Positions 1 to 6,948 of a DNA stretch of 64,000 nucleotides are shown piece by piece (positions within the stretch are counted from its first letter, which is position 1; every line of letters starts with the position of its first letter). Source of the stretch: Gammaproteobacteria bacterium. Its GTDB lineage: Bacteria > Pseudomonadota > Gammaproteobacteria > Pseudomonadales > Azotimanducaceae. The position numbers and the translations under genes are program-made. The notes beneath the pieces were generated by a model, which was not told where the DNA came from, searched no databases, and saw only the letters and a program-made list of their open reading frames with translations. The stretch spans positions 124,001 through 188,000 of the forward strand of contig JAUIAV010000005.1 in the NCBI GenBank assembly GCA_030425195.1, given 5' to 3'.

Positions 1-201
1 GAGAGAACCCCTCAATCTTGCCGCATCCATGTCCATGGCCTTGTCGAGCGCCCCGTCGTCTATCGCTATGAACACCCGCGCCCCTTCGCCCGATGGCTCA
101 TGCGCTCGATCCAGAGCATCCCGTACCAGCTGCTCGCTGGTGACCTCGCCGGCCTCCAGTGCCGCACGTATCGCGTCGATCGCGCCGGAAAATCCTGGCA
201 T
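1..201 (-). CDS. Amidase signature family protein (N-terminal fragment)
   Basis: Only the first 67 residues lie inside the window; the rest runs off the left edge. The ATG at 201 is preceded by a GGAAG Shine-Dalgarno-like stretch at about 206-210. The segment [18 protein letters not shown] followed by [14 protein letters not shown] resembles the N-terminal helical region of amidase-signature enzymes (GatA-like amidases). The Ser-Ser-Lys catalytic core lies outside the window, so substrate and activity cannot be judged. It is transcribed divergently from the trp leader, with only about 40 bp between the two starts. Confidence 0.6.
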   Translation of the reverse strand, partial: MPGFSGAIDAIRAALEAGEVTSEQLVRDALDRAHEPSGEGARVFIAIDDGALDKAMDMDAARLRGSL

Positions 202-243
202 GGCAGCTTCCTTACCTGAATCGAAGGGCGGTATCATTCGGCC

Positions 244-315
244 ATGATCATGGTCACGTCAATCCGACACCCCCTTCCGCCCTATCCCTGCTGGTGGGCC
301 CCGGCCCATATCTGA
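244..315 (+). CDS. trpL: trp operon leader peptide with tandem Trp codons
   Basis: A 23-codon open frame from ATG 244 to TGA 313-315 contains two consecutive TGG codons at 292-297 (peptide context [11 protein letters not shown]). It ends 65 bp before trpG. Trp is rare, so a WW pair in a short frame directly upstream of trp biosynthesis genes is the classic mark of a transcription-attenuation leader. From memory, trpGDC of Pseudomonas putida is reported to be attenuation-regulated, which fits. The frame is distinct from that of trpG. A second in-frame ATG lies at 250. No strong Shine-Dalgarno is obvious. Confidence 0.6.
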   Translation: MIMVTSIRHPLPPYPCWWAPAHI

Positions 316-349
316 CGACAGGCTACGCATTCCAGCCGGGGTTCCCGGC
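295..349 (+). promoter_or_regulatory. Candidate trp attenuator RNA structures
   Basis: Several mutually exclusive pairings follow the Trp codons. GCCGGG 335-340 pairs with CCCGGC 344-349 around a GTT loop. GCCGGGG 335-341 can instead pair with CCCCGGC 299-305. TGGGC 295-299 can pair with GCCCA 304-308, and GGCT 321-324 with AGCC 334-337. Competing hairpins next to Trp codons are expected of an attenuator. There is no U-tract after 349, so termination would not be a textbook intrinsic event, and which pairing is the on state is unresolved. Confidence 0.4.
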
Positions 350-380
350 CTCTGACCAGAAAGATACGGAAGCAAGACTC

Positions 381-959
381 ATGCTGCTCATGATCGACAA
401 CTACGACTCCTTCACCTACAACGTGGTGCAGTACCTGGGCGAGCTCGGCGCCGAGGTGGAAGTCCACCGCAACGACGAAATCACCCTCGCCGAAATCGAG
501 GCGAAAACACCTTCGATGATCGTGATCTCTCCCGGTCCCTGCACGCCGAACGAAGCGGGTATCTCCATGGCGGTGATCGAGCGCTTCGGCCGCGAGATCC
601 CTCTGCTCGGCATCTGCCTGGGGCACCAGAGCATCGGCCAGGTATTCGGCGGCGAAGTGGTCCGGGCCCGGGAGGTGATGCATGGCAAGACTTCCATGAT
701 CCACCATGCGGACACGGGGGTTTTCGCCGGACTGCCGAATCCGCTCGAAGCCACCCGCTACCATTCCCTGGTGGTGGCCAGGGAGTCTCTGCCCGAGTGC
801 CTGGAGATCACCGCGTGGACCGAGCGCGACGGTGAATTCGATGAGATCATGGGTTTCCGGCACCGTGAGTACCCGATCGAAGGGGTGCAGTTCCACCCCG
901 AATCGATCTTCACCGACACGGGCCACGACCTGCTCAAGAACTTTCTGACGAGGCACTGA
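381..959 (+). CDS. trpG: Anthranilate synthase component II (glutamine amidotransferase)
   Basis: This 192-residue class I glutamine amidotransferase supplies ammonia to TrpE for anthranilate synthesis in the cytoplasm. Visible motifs are [11 protein letters not shown] at the N terminus, the oxyanion segment SPGPCTP, the nucleophile elbow [11 protein letters not shown] with the catalytic Cys, and VQFHPESI carrying the catalytic His and Glu. The start at 381 follows GGAAG; an alternative ATG lies at 390. It leads a tight trpG-trpD-trpC operon (2 bp to trpD). trpE is not adjacent, as in pseudomonads where trpE is a separate locus. Confidence 0.95.
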   Translation: MLLMIDNYDSFTYNVVQYLGELGAEVEVHRNDEITLAEIEAKTPSMIVISPGPCTPNEAGISMAVIERFGREIPLLGICLGHQSIGQVFGGEVVRAREVMHGKTSMIHHADTGVFAGLPNPLEATRYHSLVVARESLPECLEITAWTERDGEFDEIMGFRHREYPIEGVQFHPESIFTDTGHDLLKNFLTRH

Positions 960-961
960 CC

Positions 962-1987
962 ATGGACATCCAGAGCGCGCTGGCACGCCTGGCCGAAGGG
1001 CACGATCTCAGCCGGGACGACACCCGATCGGTGTTCGCTGCCGTCATGTCCGGCGGATGCACGCCGGCACAGATCGGCGGTCTCCTGATGGCGCTCAGAG
1101 TGAAGGGGGAGACACCGGAGGAAATCGCCGGCGCCGCCGGGACCATGCGTGAGCTCTCCACGAAGGTGGCGGTCAGTGCCGACTACCTGGTGGACACCTG
1201 CGGCACCGGCGGCAGCAGCGCGGCCAAGCTGTTCAACATCTCCACGGCGGCCGCGTTCGTGACTGCCGCCACCGGCGCCCGGGTCGCCAAGCACGGCAAC
1301 CGGAAAATGACGAGCCGCTCAGGCAGTGCGGACGTGCTCGAGGCCGCCGGTGTGAACCTGAATCTGACACCTGCGCAGATCGCCCACTGTATTCAGGAAG
1401 TGGGCGTGGGATTTCTCTTCGCCCAGGCCCATCACAGCGCCATGCGGTTCGCAGCCCCCGTCCGGCAGGAGCTGGGAGTGCGGACGATGATGAACGTACT
1501 GGGACCGCTGACGAATCCGGCCGGCGCCCGCCGCCAGGTGATCGGCGTGTTCAGTCCCATCTGGCAGCGCCGGATGGCAGAGGTCTCGAAGCTGCTCGGA
1601 GCCGAGCACGTGCTCGTGGTGCACAGCAACGGTCTCGATGAAATCGCCCTGGACGCGCCTTCGTATGTGGTCGAGCTGAACGGGGGGAACATCAGCGAGT
1701 ATGAAATCACCCCCGAGGATTTCGGCATCGACACGCGCGGAACGGACGACCTCCGGGCCGATTCACCCGAGGCGAGCCTCGCACTCGTGAAGCAGGCGCT
1801 GAACGAGCCGGATTCCGCCGCCGCAGACATCGTTAGCCTGAACGCCGGTGCGGCCATCTACGCCTCAGGCGTTGCCACCAGTCTGGCAAACGGGGTGATC
1901 ATGGCTCAGGACGCCATCGCCGCCGGGCTCGCCAACGAGCGCCTGCAGGAGCTCGTCCGGATCAGCAGCATGATGGGCGAGGACTGA
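962..1987 (+). CDS. trpD: Anthranilate phosphoribosyltransferase
   Basis: This 341-residue enzyme transfers phosphoribose from PRPP to anthranilate, the second step of Trp synthesis. The PRPP/anthranilate-binding motif VDTCGTGGSSAAKLFNIST, the KHGNR motif, and the NVLGPLTNPAGARRQ segment are all present, and the length is typical. It starts 2 bp after trpG and ends 1 bp before trpC, so the three genes are one transcript. There is no fusion to trpG, unlike in enterics. Confidence 0.95.
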   Translation: MDIQSALARLAEGHDLSRDDTRSVFAAVMSGGCTPAQIGGLLMALRVKGETPEEIAGAAGTMRELSTKVAVSADYLVDTCGTGGSSAAKLFNISTAAAFVTAATGARVAKHGNRKMTSRSGSADVLEAAGVNLNLTPAQIAHCIQEVGVGFLFAQAHHSAMRFAAPVRQELGVRTMMNVLGPLTNPAGARRQVIGVFSPIWQRRMAEVSKLLGAEHVLVVHSNGLDEIALDAPSYVVELNGGNISEYEITPEDFGIDTRGTDDLRADSPEASLALVKQALNEPDSAAADIVSLNAGAAIYASGVATSLANGVIMAQDAIAAGLANERLQELVRISSMMGED

Positions 1988-1988
1988 T

Positions 1989-2789
1989 ATGTCCGGCACC
2001 ATTCTGGACGAGATTCTGGCGTACAAGGCCCGCGAGGTTGCCGAGCGGAAGCGCCGTCGCGCGCCGGCAGAGATCGAAGCGGCCATCGCCGACCGGGCGC
2101 CGACCCGGGGCTTCGTGCAGCAGCTGCTGGACACCGTCGCGCGTGGCGACTCGGCCGTGATCGCGGAGGTGAAAAAGGCTTCTCCCAGCAAGGGCGTGAT
2201 CCGGCCGGACTTCCAACCCGTGGAGATCGCGAGCAGCTATGAGGCAGCGGGTGCGGCCTGCCTGTCCGTCCTCACGGACGAGAAGTACTTCCAGGGCAGC
2301 GACGACTATCTCAGCGATATCCGTGGCGCAGTGAGCCTGCCGCTGCTGCGCAAGGAATTCATAGTCGACGCCTACCAGATTGCGGAGTCCCGCCTGATCG
2401 GCGCGGACTGCATTCTGCTCATCGTTTCCGCCCTGAGTCAGACCGACCTCGAGGCGTTCCACAGGCAGGCGAACGAGCTGGAGCTCGACGTGCTGATCGA
2501 AGTCCACGACGCCGGGGAACTGGAACGGGCGCTCTCCCTCTCTCCCAGGCTCATCGGCATCAACAACCGGAACCTGAAGACGTTCGAGACGCGCCTCGAG
2601 AACACTTTCGCACTGCTGGACGCGATCCCGGACGACGTGCTGGTAGTCACCGAGAGCGGCATTCACAGCGCCGAAGACGTTGCCGCCATGCGCGAGCACG
2701 ATGTGCACGCGTTTCTGGTGGGTGAAGCCTTCATGCGGGCGGATGATCCGGGTGCGGCGCTGAAGGCGCTGTTCGCAGACGCCTCCTAG
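1989..2789 (+). CDS. trpC: Indole-3-glycerol phosphate synthase
   Basis: This 266-residue TIM-barrel enzyme closes the indole ring from CdRP. Motifs include IAEVKKASPSKG (catalytic Lys), SVLTDEKYFQGS, LLRKEFIVD (catalytic Lys), LIEVHD, GINNRNLKTF and VTESGIHS. It is monofunctional, with no trpF fusion. It is the last gene of the trpGDC operon and is followed by a strong hairpin at 2811-2834 before the convergent vfr gene. Confidence 0.95.
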   Translation: MSGTILDEILAYKAREVAERKRRRAPAEIEAAIADRAPTRGFVQQLLDTVARGDSAVIAEVKKASPSKGVIRPDFQPVEIASSYEAAGAACLSVLTDEKYFQGSDDYLSDIRGAVSLPLLRKEFIVDAYQIAESRLIGADCILLIVSALSQTDLEAFHRQANELELDVLIEVHDAGELERALSLSPRLIGINNRNLKTFETRLENTFALLDAIPDDVLVVTESGIHSAEDVAAMREHDVHAFLVGEAFMRADDPGAALKALFADAS

Positions 2790-2810
2790 CCTTTCCGGAT
2801 CCTGAAACTA

Positions 2811-2834
2811 GAACGGGCCCCGAAGGGCCCGTTC
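2811..2834. terminator. Convergent hairpin terminator between trpC and vfr
   Basis: A perfect 10-bp stem, GAACGGGCCC (2811-2820) and GGGCCCGTTC (2825-2834), closes a CGAA loop. On the minus strand it is followed by TAGTTT, a short U-rich tail, so it looks best as the vfr terminator. Its position between convergent stops lets it serve both transcripts. Confidence 0.7.
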
Positions 2835-2871
2835 CAGTCACATCCGTTGTGATCCGACCATCCGGTTGGCG

Positions 2872-3582
2872 TCAGCGGGTGCCGTACACCACCATGGTCT
2901 TGCCTTTCACGGAGACCAGTCCCTGGTCTACCAGTGTCTTCAGCACCCGGCCGACCATTTCCCGCGAACAGCCCACGATCCGGCCAATCTCCTGGCGCGT
3001 GATCTTGATCTGCATCCCGTCGGGATGGGTCATGGCATCAGGTTGCTTGGTGAGCTCGAGCAGCGTCCGTGCTACCCGACCCGTGACGTCCAGAAACGCC
3101 AGGTCACTCACTTTCTGTGTGGTCCGGCTGATGCGATCCGCCATCTGCCGGCCAACGGCATAGAGCAGCTCCGTGTGCTTCTCTGCCAGTTCCTTGAACT
3201 TGCCGTAGGAGAGCTCGGCAACTTCGCATTCGGTCTTGGCCTTGACCCAGGCCGAGCGGGGAGTGTCTTCCGTGAACAGCGGCATCTCGCCGAAGAAATC
3301 ACCCTTGTTCAGATAGGCAACGATGATTTCCCGACCGGACTCGTCTTCCACCAGTACGGTGACCGAGCCTTTGAGGATATAGTAGATGGAGTCGCTCTTG
3401 TCGCCTGCGTAGATCAGCGTGCTCTTGGCCGGGTACTTGCGGCGATGGGCAGCGGCGAGGAATGAATCCAGATGCGTCTCCTGTTCCGGAGTATTCATCT
3501 GGAAGCCTTTCGCGGCCAGCGGACGTGCGGCGCCCATTCCGGCGACCGAAGAACTTTTGGGTGAACTCTTGTGAGCAAGCAT
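2872..3582 (-). CDS. vfr: cAMP receptor protein Vfr/CRP-type transcription regulator
   Basis: This is a CRP/FNR-family global regulator close to Pseudomonas Vfr. The cAMP-binding beta roll ([26 protein letters not shown]) is followed by the dimer helix, the highly conserved [17 protein letters not shown], and a winged-helix DNA-recognition segment ([20 protein letters not shown]). It binds cAMP and controls carbon-source and surface-lifestyle genes in relatives. The ATG at 3582 has an AGGAG 10 bp upstream and gives a 28-residue N-terminal extension. The ATG at 3498 gives a length matching Vfr (about 208 residues) and is the homology-based alternative. A further ATG at 3606 is least likely. 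Confidence 0.93.
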   Translation of the reverse strand: MLAHKSSPKSSSVAGMGAARPLAAKGFQMNTPEQETHLDSFLAAAHRRKYPAKSTLIYAGDKSDSIYYILKGSVTVLVEDESGREIIVAYLNKGDFFGEMPLFTEDTPRSAWVKAKTECEVAELSYGKFKELAEKHTELLYAVGRQMADRISRTTQKVSDLAFLDVTGRVARTLLELTKQPDAMTHPDGMQIKITRQEIGRIVGCSREMVGRVLKTLVDQGLVSVKGKTMVVYGTR

Positions 3583-3756
3583 TTTCGTAACGCTCCTTCG
3601 TGACATCTTGCGAGAGAGATACTTGCACAGGGTTTTCCGTCAGTGTGAGAACTGGTCGACAAACGGTACAAAATCACAGTTTGAGCGGTCACCCATCACT
3701 CAAACCGGCGCGTGATCGTCACGGTATTACAAACTTTTCAACCATCAGGTCTGGAC

Positions 3757-4176
3757 ATGTACGCAAAGATTCAGTGGAAAGACGCCGTCCACTTCGAGGC
3801 CACGGCAGACTCGGGACACACCATTCTCATCGACGGACCGCCGGACGGCGGTGGCAGGAACCGCGGATCGCGACCCATGGAACTCGTGCTCATCGGCCTC
3901 GGCGGCTGCGCCTCCTACGACGTCGTCGCCATTCTGGACAAGCAGCGTCAGAAAGTGACGGACTGTGTGACCCACGTCACGGCTTCGCGGGTCGAAGAGA
4001 TCCCTCAGGTGTTCGATCAGATCCACCTGAAGTTCGTGGTCACCGGCCACGACCTGGATCCGAAGAAAGTCGAACGCGCCGTGTCTCTCTCAGCAGACAA
4101 ATACTGCTCAGCGTCCCGCATGCTCGAACGCGGCGGCGTCCAGATCACCCACGAGTACGAAGTCGTTGCGGCTTGA
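3757..4176 (+). CDS. OsmC family protein
   Basis: This 139-residue OsmC/Ohr-fold protein belongs to the YhfA-like subgroup next to vfr in pseudomonads. Members are thiol-dependent peroxide-related proteins or of unknown function. It shows the RPMELVLIGLGGCASYDV segment with the first conserved Cys and DKYCSASRML with the second, about 55 residues apart, as expected for the redox Cys pair. The ATG at 3757 aligns with family starts; an upstream in-frame start at 3712 would add 15 unconserved residues. It is divergent from vfr across about 170 bp. Confidence 0.85.
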   Translation: MYAKIQWKDAVHFEATADSGHTILIDGPPDGGGRNRGSRPMELVLIGLGGCASYDVVAILDKQRQKVTDCVTHVTASRVEEIPQVFDQIHLKFVVTGHDLDPKKVERAVSLSADKYCSASRMLERGGVQITHEYEVVAA

Positions 4177-4201
4177 GCGCCACGCGGACCTGGTTACTGC
4201 A

Positions 4202-4341
4202 GAAGCAGCCTCTCGTACATGTGCTTTCAGGGGCAGTCGCAGCACAGGGATGTGCTGCGCCTGAGCGCCCATGGATGGGGGCCTGAAGCGCCAGCTTCAG
4301 GCCTAGCGTCCCCGGAAAGCACATGTACGAGAGGCTGCTTC
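4202..4341. repeat. Structured inverted-repeat element, copy 1
   Basis: A perfect 27-bp inverted repeat (4202-4228 with 4315-4341) encloses three hairpins. H1 at 4239-4258 has 8-bp arms and a GGGA loop. H2 at 4268-4279 has an ATGGAT loop. H3 at 4281-4302 has 9-bp arms. The core shares blocks GGGGCAGTC, ACAGGGATGT, CCTGAGCG and AGCGTCCCC with the element at 23716-23857, while its arms differ in sequence and keep pairing. It lies between the converging osmC and coq7 genes, in the slot that holds speD in Pseudomonas aeruginosa as I recall it. It may act as a bidirectional terminator, a structured RNA or a REP-like mobile repeat. Confidence 0.75.
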
Positions 4342-4381
4342 GTCAACAACCTGAATCGGTTGCCTCTCATGGCAGCATGGA

Positions 4382-5008
4382 TCAGATCCGGTAGGTGGTC
4401 TCGGTCATCACCTTAGAGACCAGCGACATCAGATCCTTCACCGGCCGCGGGAACTCGGCACCGCCCTTGGCCATGGCATCCGCCCCATGCCGGGCTTCGT
4501 CCTCGTGCATCTGGGTGATGATGGCCCGGGACTTCTGATCCTGCTCCGGCAGGGCCTCCATGTGCGTCTCGAGATGCCGGCAGACCTGATCCTCGGTGGC
4601 TTCCACGAAGCCGAGGCTGACCCTGTCGCCCATGAGTCCGGTGACCGCGCCCATGGCATAGGAGGCCGCGTAGAAGAGCGGGTTCAGCACGCTCGGTTTC
4701 GAGTGCAGCTCTTCGAGGCGTTCCTGGCACCACGCCAGGTGATCGGTTTCCTCCCGGGCGGCCGAAAGCAGCGCTTCGCGGGTGTCGTCGTCTTTCGCGG
4801 TGAGCGCCTGGCCTTCGTAGAGGCCCTGGGCGCAGATCTCGCCGGTGTGATTGACGCGCATGAGACCGGCGGCGTGCAGGCGTTCCGTATCCTGCATGTC
4901 CGCATCGGCAACAGGGCCACCGGGATTGGCGCGCTCGGCAACGGGTGCAGACGCCACCGTTCTGAGGGCGCGGTCGAGGCCGATCACGATGTCGTCGATG
5001 AGGGCCAT
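4382..5008 (-). CDS. coq7: 3-demethoxyubiquinol 3-hydroxylase (Coq7)
   Basis: This 208-residue diiron protein hydroxylates demethoxyubiquinone in ubiquinone biosynthesis. It is the alternative to UbiF in pseudomonads. The ferritin-like iron ligands are visible: MRVNHTGEICAQGLYEGQ, AREETDHLAWC (ExxH), FVEATEDQVCRHLETH, and MHEDEARHGADA (ExxH). It acts peripherally at the inner membrane. It follows the HIT gene with 1 bp between the HIT stop and the coq7 start, so the two are cotranscribed in the order HIT then coq7. Confidence 0.93.
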   Translation of the reverse strand: MALIDDIVIGLDRALRTVASAPVAERANPGGPVADADMQDTERLHAAGLMRVNHTGEICAQGLYEGQALTAKDDDTREALLSAAREETDHLAWCQERLEELHSKPSVLNPLFYAASYAMGAVTGLMGDRVSLGFVEATEDQVCRHLETHMEALPEQDQKSRAIITQMHEDEARHGADAMAKGGAEFPRPVKDLMSLVSKVMTETTYRI

Positions 5009-5009
5009 G

Positions 5010-5360
5010 TCAGCCGAGATGGGTGAGCTGGCGGCCGCCGAGCAGGTGGAGATGAAGGTGGTAGACCGTCTGCCCGCCCTCCGGATTGCAGTTGAGGATC
5101 AGCCGATAGCCGGAATCTGCGATGCCTTTCTCACTGGCGAGGGCCTTGGCTCGCAAAACCAGCTTCCCCGGCAGGTCGGCCTCCGAATCGGTTAAGTCGT
5201 TCACCGTTGCAACGTGTGCTTTGGGGATAATGAGAATGTGCGTCGGAGCCTGGGGGCTGATGTCATTGAAGGCGAGGAGCTCATCGTCCTCAAACACCAC
5301 ATCCGCCGGCAGCTCCTGATTGACTATCTTGCAAAACAGACAATCCGATTCCGTTGCCAT
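5010..5360 (-). CDS. HIT family (HINT-type) nucleotide-binding protein
   Basis: This 116-residue protein has the histidine-triad signature YHLHLHLLGGRQL near its C terminus and the N-terminal CLFCKIVNQELPADVVFEDD typical of bacterial Hint purine-nucleoside phosphoramidases. CxxC Cys residues at the start fit zinc-binding HINT members. Its likely role is hydrolysis of adenosine phosphoramidates or acyl-adenylates; the physiological substrate is unknown. It is the first gene of a two-gene operon with coq7 and is divergent from the AAA ATPase at 5461. Confidence 0.9.
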   Translation of the reverse strand: MATESDCLFCKIVNQELPADVVFEDDELLAFNDISPQAPTHILIIPKAHVATVNDLTDSEADLPGKLVLRAKALASEKGIADSGYRLILNCNPEGGQTVYHLHLHLLGGRQLTHLG

Positions 5361-5460
5361 TCCAGGCCTCCGTCCGCACAGTTAGAAACGATATCCGGTC
5401 GCGGAAAATCTGCTCGGAGCAGCGTCCCGGACCGGCGGAACAGTATATAGCGAGACTGAC

Positions 5461-6933
5461 GTGGCAGACACAAAGGACCTGAGTCTGATCCTCGACGCGA
5501 AGATTCCCATCGTGGTGGTCGAATCCCACGATGAGCGTCGTGTGCTCGCCATGCTGCTGCGCTTCGCCATGAAGCGGCAGCTTGCCTTCTATGAGTGGCG
5601 GGTAACGAGAGGCCTCGAGCTCGGCGGGTTCGGCGCCGGGGTCGAGAACAGCGAAGCGCTCAAAGAGCCTGAAGCGCTGCTCTCGCACATTGCCGGCAGC
5701 CAGGGTCCGGCGCTCTACGTGCTCTGCGATTTTCATCCCTATCTCGCCGGTGAACCTGCCGTCATCCGACACCTGAAGGACATCGCTCTCGATCACGACC
5801 GGCTCGGTAACACCATCGTCCTGCTTTCTCACGAGCTCACCGTGCCCCAGGAACTCGGTCGTCTCACCGCGAAGTTCGACCTCCGTCTTCCCAGCGACGA
5901 GGAGCTCATGGCCCTGGTCCGTGCCCAGGCCAAAGACTGGGCCGAGCAGAATCAGGGCGCGAAAGTCCGCACCGACAACGACACCCTGAAGCGGCTGATC
6001 GCCAATCTGCGCGGTGTCTCTCATTCGGATGCCCAGGTGCTGATCCGCCACGCCATCTTCGGCGATGGGGCCATCACGGAGTCGGACATTCCCGAGGTGA
6101 ACCGGCTCAAATTCGAGCTGCTGGATTCCGAGGGTGTGCTCCGCTTCGAGTACGACACGGAGAACTTCGGGGCCGTGGCAGGGCTCGAGAACCTGAAGTC
6201 CTGGCTGGAGCTGCGCAGGAACGCCTTTCTCAATGCCACCAAGGACCAGCCCAAGGGAGTCATGCTGCTCGGGGTCCAGGGCGGCGGTAAATCACTGGCG
6301 GCCAAGGCCGTGGCCGGCTACTGGGGGATTCCCCTGCTGCGCCTCGACTTCGGCACCCTGTACAACAAGTTCTTCGGTGAGACGGAGCGCAATCTGCGCA
6401 ACTCGCTCAAGCAGGCCGAGCTGATGGCACCCTGCGTGCTCTGGATGGACGAGATCGAGAAAGGTCTCGCCACCGGGCAGTCCGACAACGCCACCTCCAA
6501 ACGCGTGCTCTCCACCCTGCTCACCTGGATGGCGGAGAACGATGCACCCGTGTTCATCGTCGCCACGTCGAACGACATCAGCGAGCTGCCACCGGAGCTG
6601 GTGCGCAAGGGCCGTCTGGACGAAGTTTTCTTCGTCGACCTGCCCGACACGGCGATCCGCGCAGAGATCTTCCGCATCCATCTGGAAAAGCGGGACATGC
6701 CCGCGGCGGACTTCGATCTGACCGCGCTGGCAGAAGCGTCCGACGGGTTCACGGGTGCAGAGATAGAGGAAGCCATCGTCTCCGCCCGTTATCTGGCCAG
6801 CTCCCGGGGCGAGCCGGTTCAGCAGGACGACGTGGTGGCCGCGCTGAACCGCACCTACCCCATGTCGATCATGCGCGCGGAGAGCATCTCCTCTCTCAGA
6901 ACCTGGGCGGAAGGCCGCACGGTCAGAGCCTGA
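5461..6933 (+). CDS. Ycf46-like AAA family ATPase
   Basis: This 490-residue protein starts with GTG at 5461. The C-terminal half is a single AAA module: Walker A LLGVQGGGKSLAAKAVAG, Walker B CVLWMDEIEKGL, sensor 1 IVATSNDIS, and the arginine-bearing LVRKGRLDEVFFVDLP. The N-terminal about 200 residues form the poorly conserved domain seen in the cyanobacterial/plastid Ycf46 family, whose roles (reported in photosynthesis regulation in cyanobacteria) are undefined in gammaproteobacteria. A related gene follows HIT/coq7 in pseudomonads, so the association is conserved. No partner protease or metallochelatase gene is nearby. Confidence 0.85.
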   Translation: MADTKDLSLILDAKIPIVVVESHDERRVLAMLLRFAMKRQLAFYEWRVTRGLELGGFGAGVENSEALKEPEALLSHIAGSQGPALYVLCDFHPYLAGEPAVIRHLKDIALDHDRLGNTIVLLSHELTVPQELGRLTAKFDLRLPSDEELMALVRAQAKDWAEQNQGAKVRTDNDTLKRLIANLRGVSHSDAQVLIRHAIFGDGAITESDIPEVNRLKFELLDSEGVLRFEYDTENFGAVAGLENLKSWLELRRNAFLNATKDQPKGVMLLGVQGGGKSLAAKAVAGYWGIPLLRLDFGTLYNKFFGETERNLRNSLKQAELMAPCVLWMDEIEKGLATGQSDNATSKRVLSTLLTWMAENDAPVFIVATSNDISELPPELVRKGRLDEVFFVDLPDTAIRAEIFRIHLEKRDMPAADFDLTALAEASDGFTGAEIEEAIVSARYLASSRGEPVQQDDVVAALNRTYPMSIMRAESISSLRTWAEGRTVRA

Positions 6934-6948
6934 CCGGCCGGGCGCGGG

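Noticed and set aside
3607-3756. Possible Vfr/CRP autoregulatory site (TGTGAGAACTGG half near 3644)
   Set aside because: Only the left half matches TGTGA-N6-TCACA. The right half does not fit at proper spacing.
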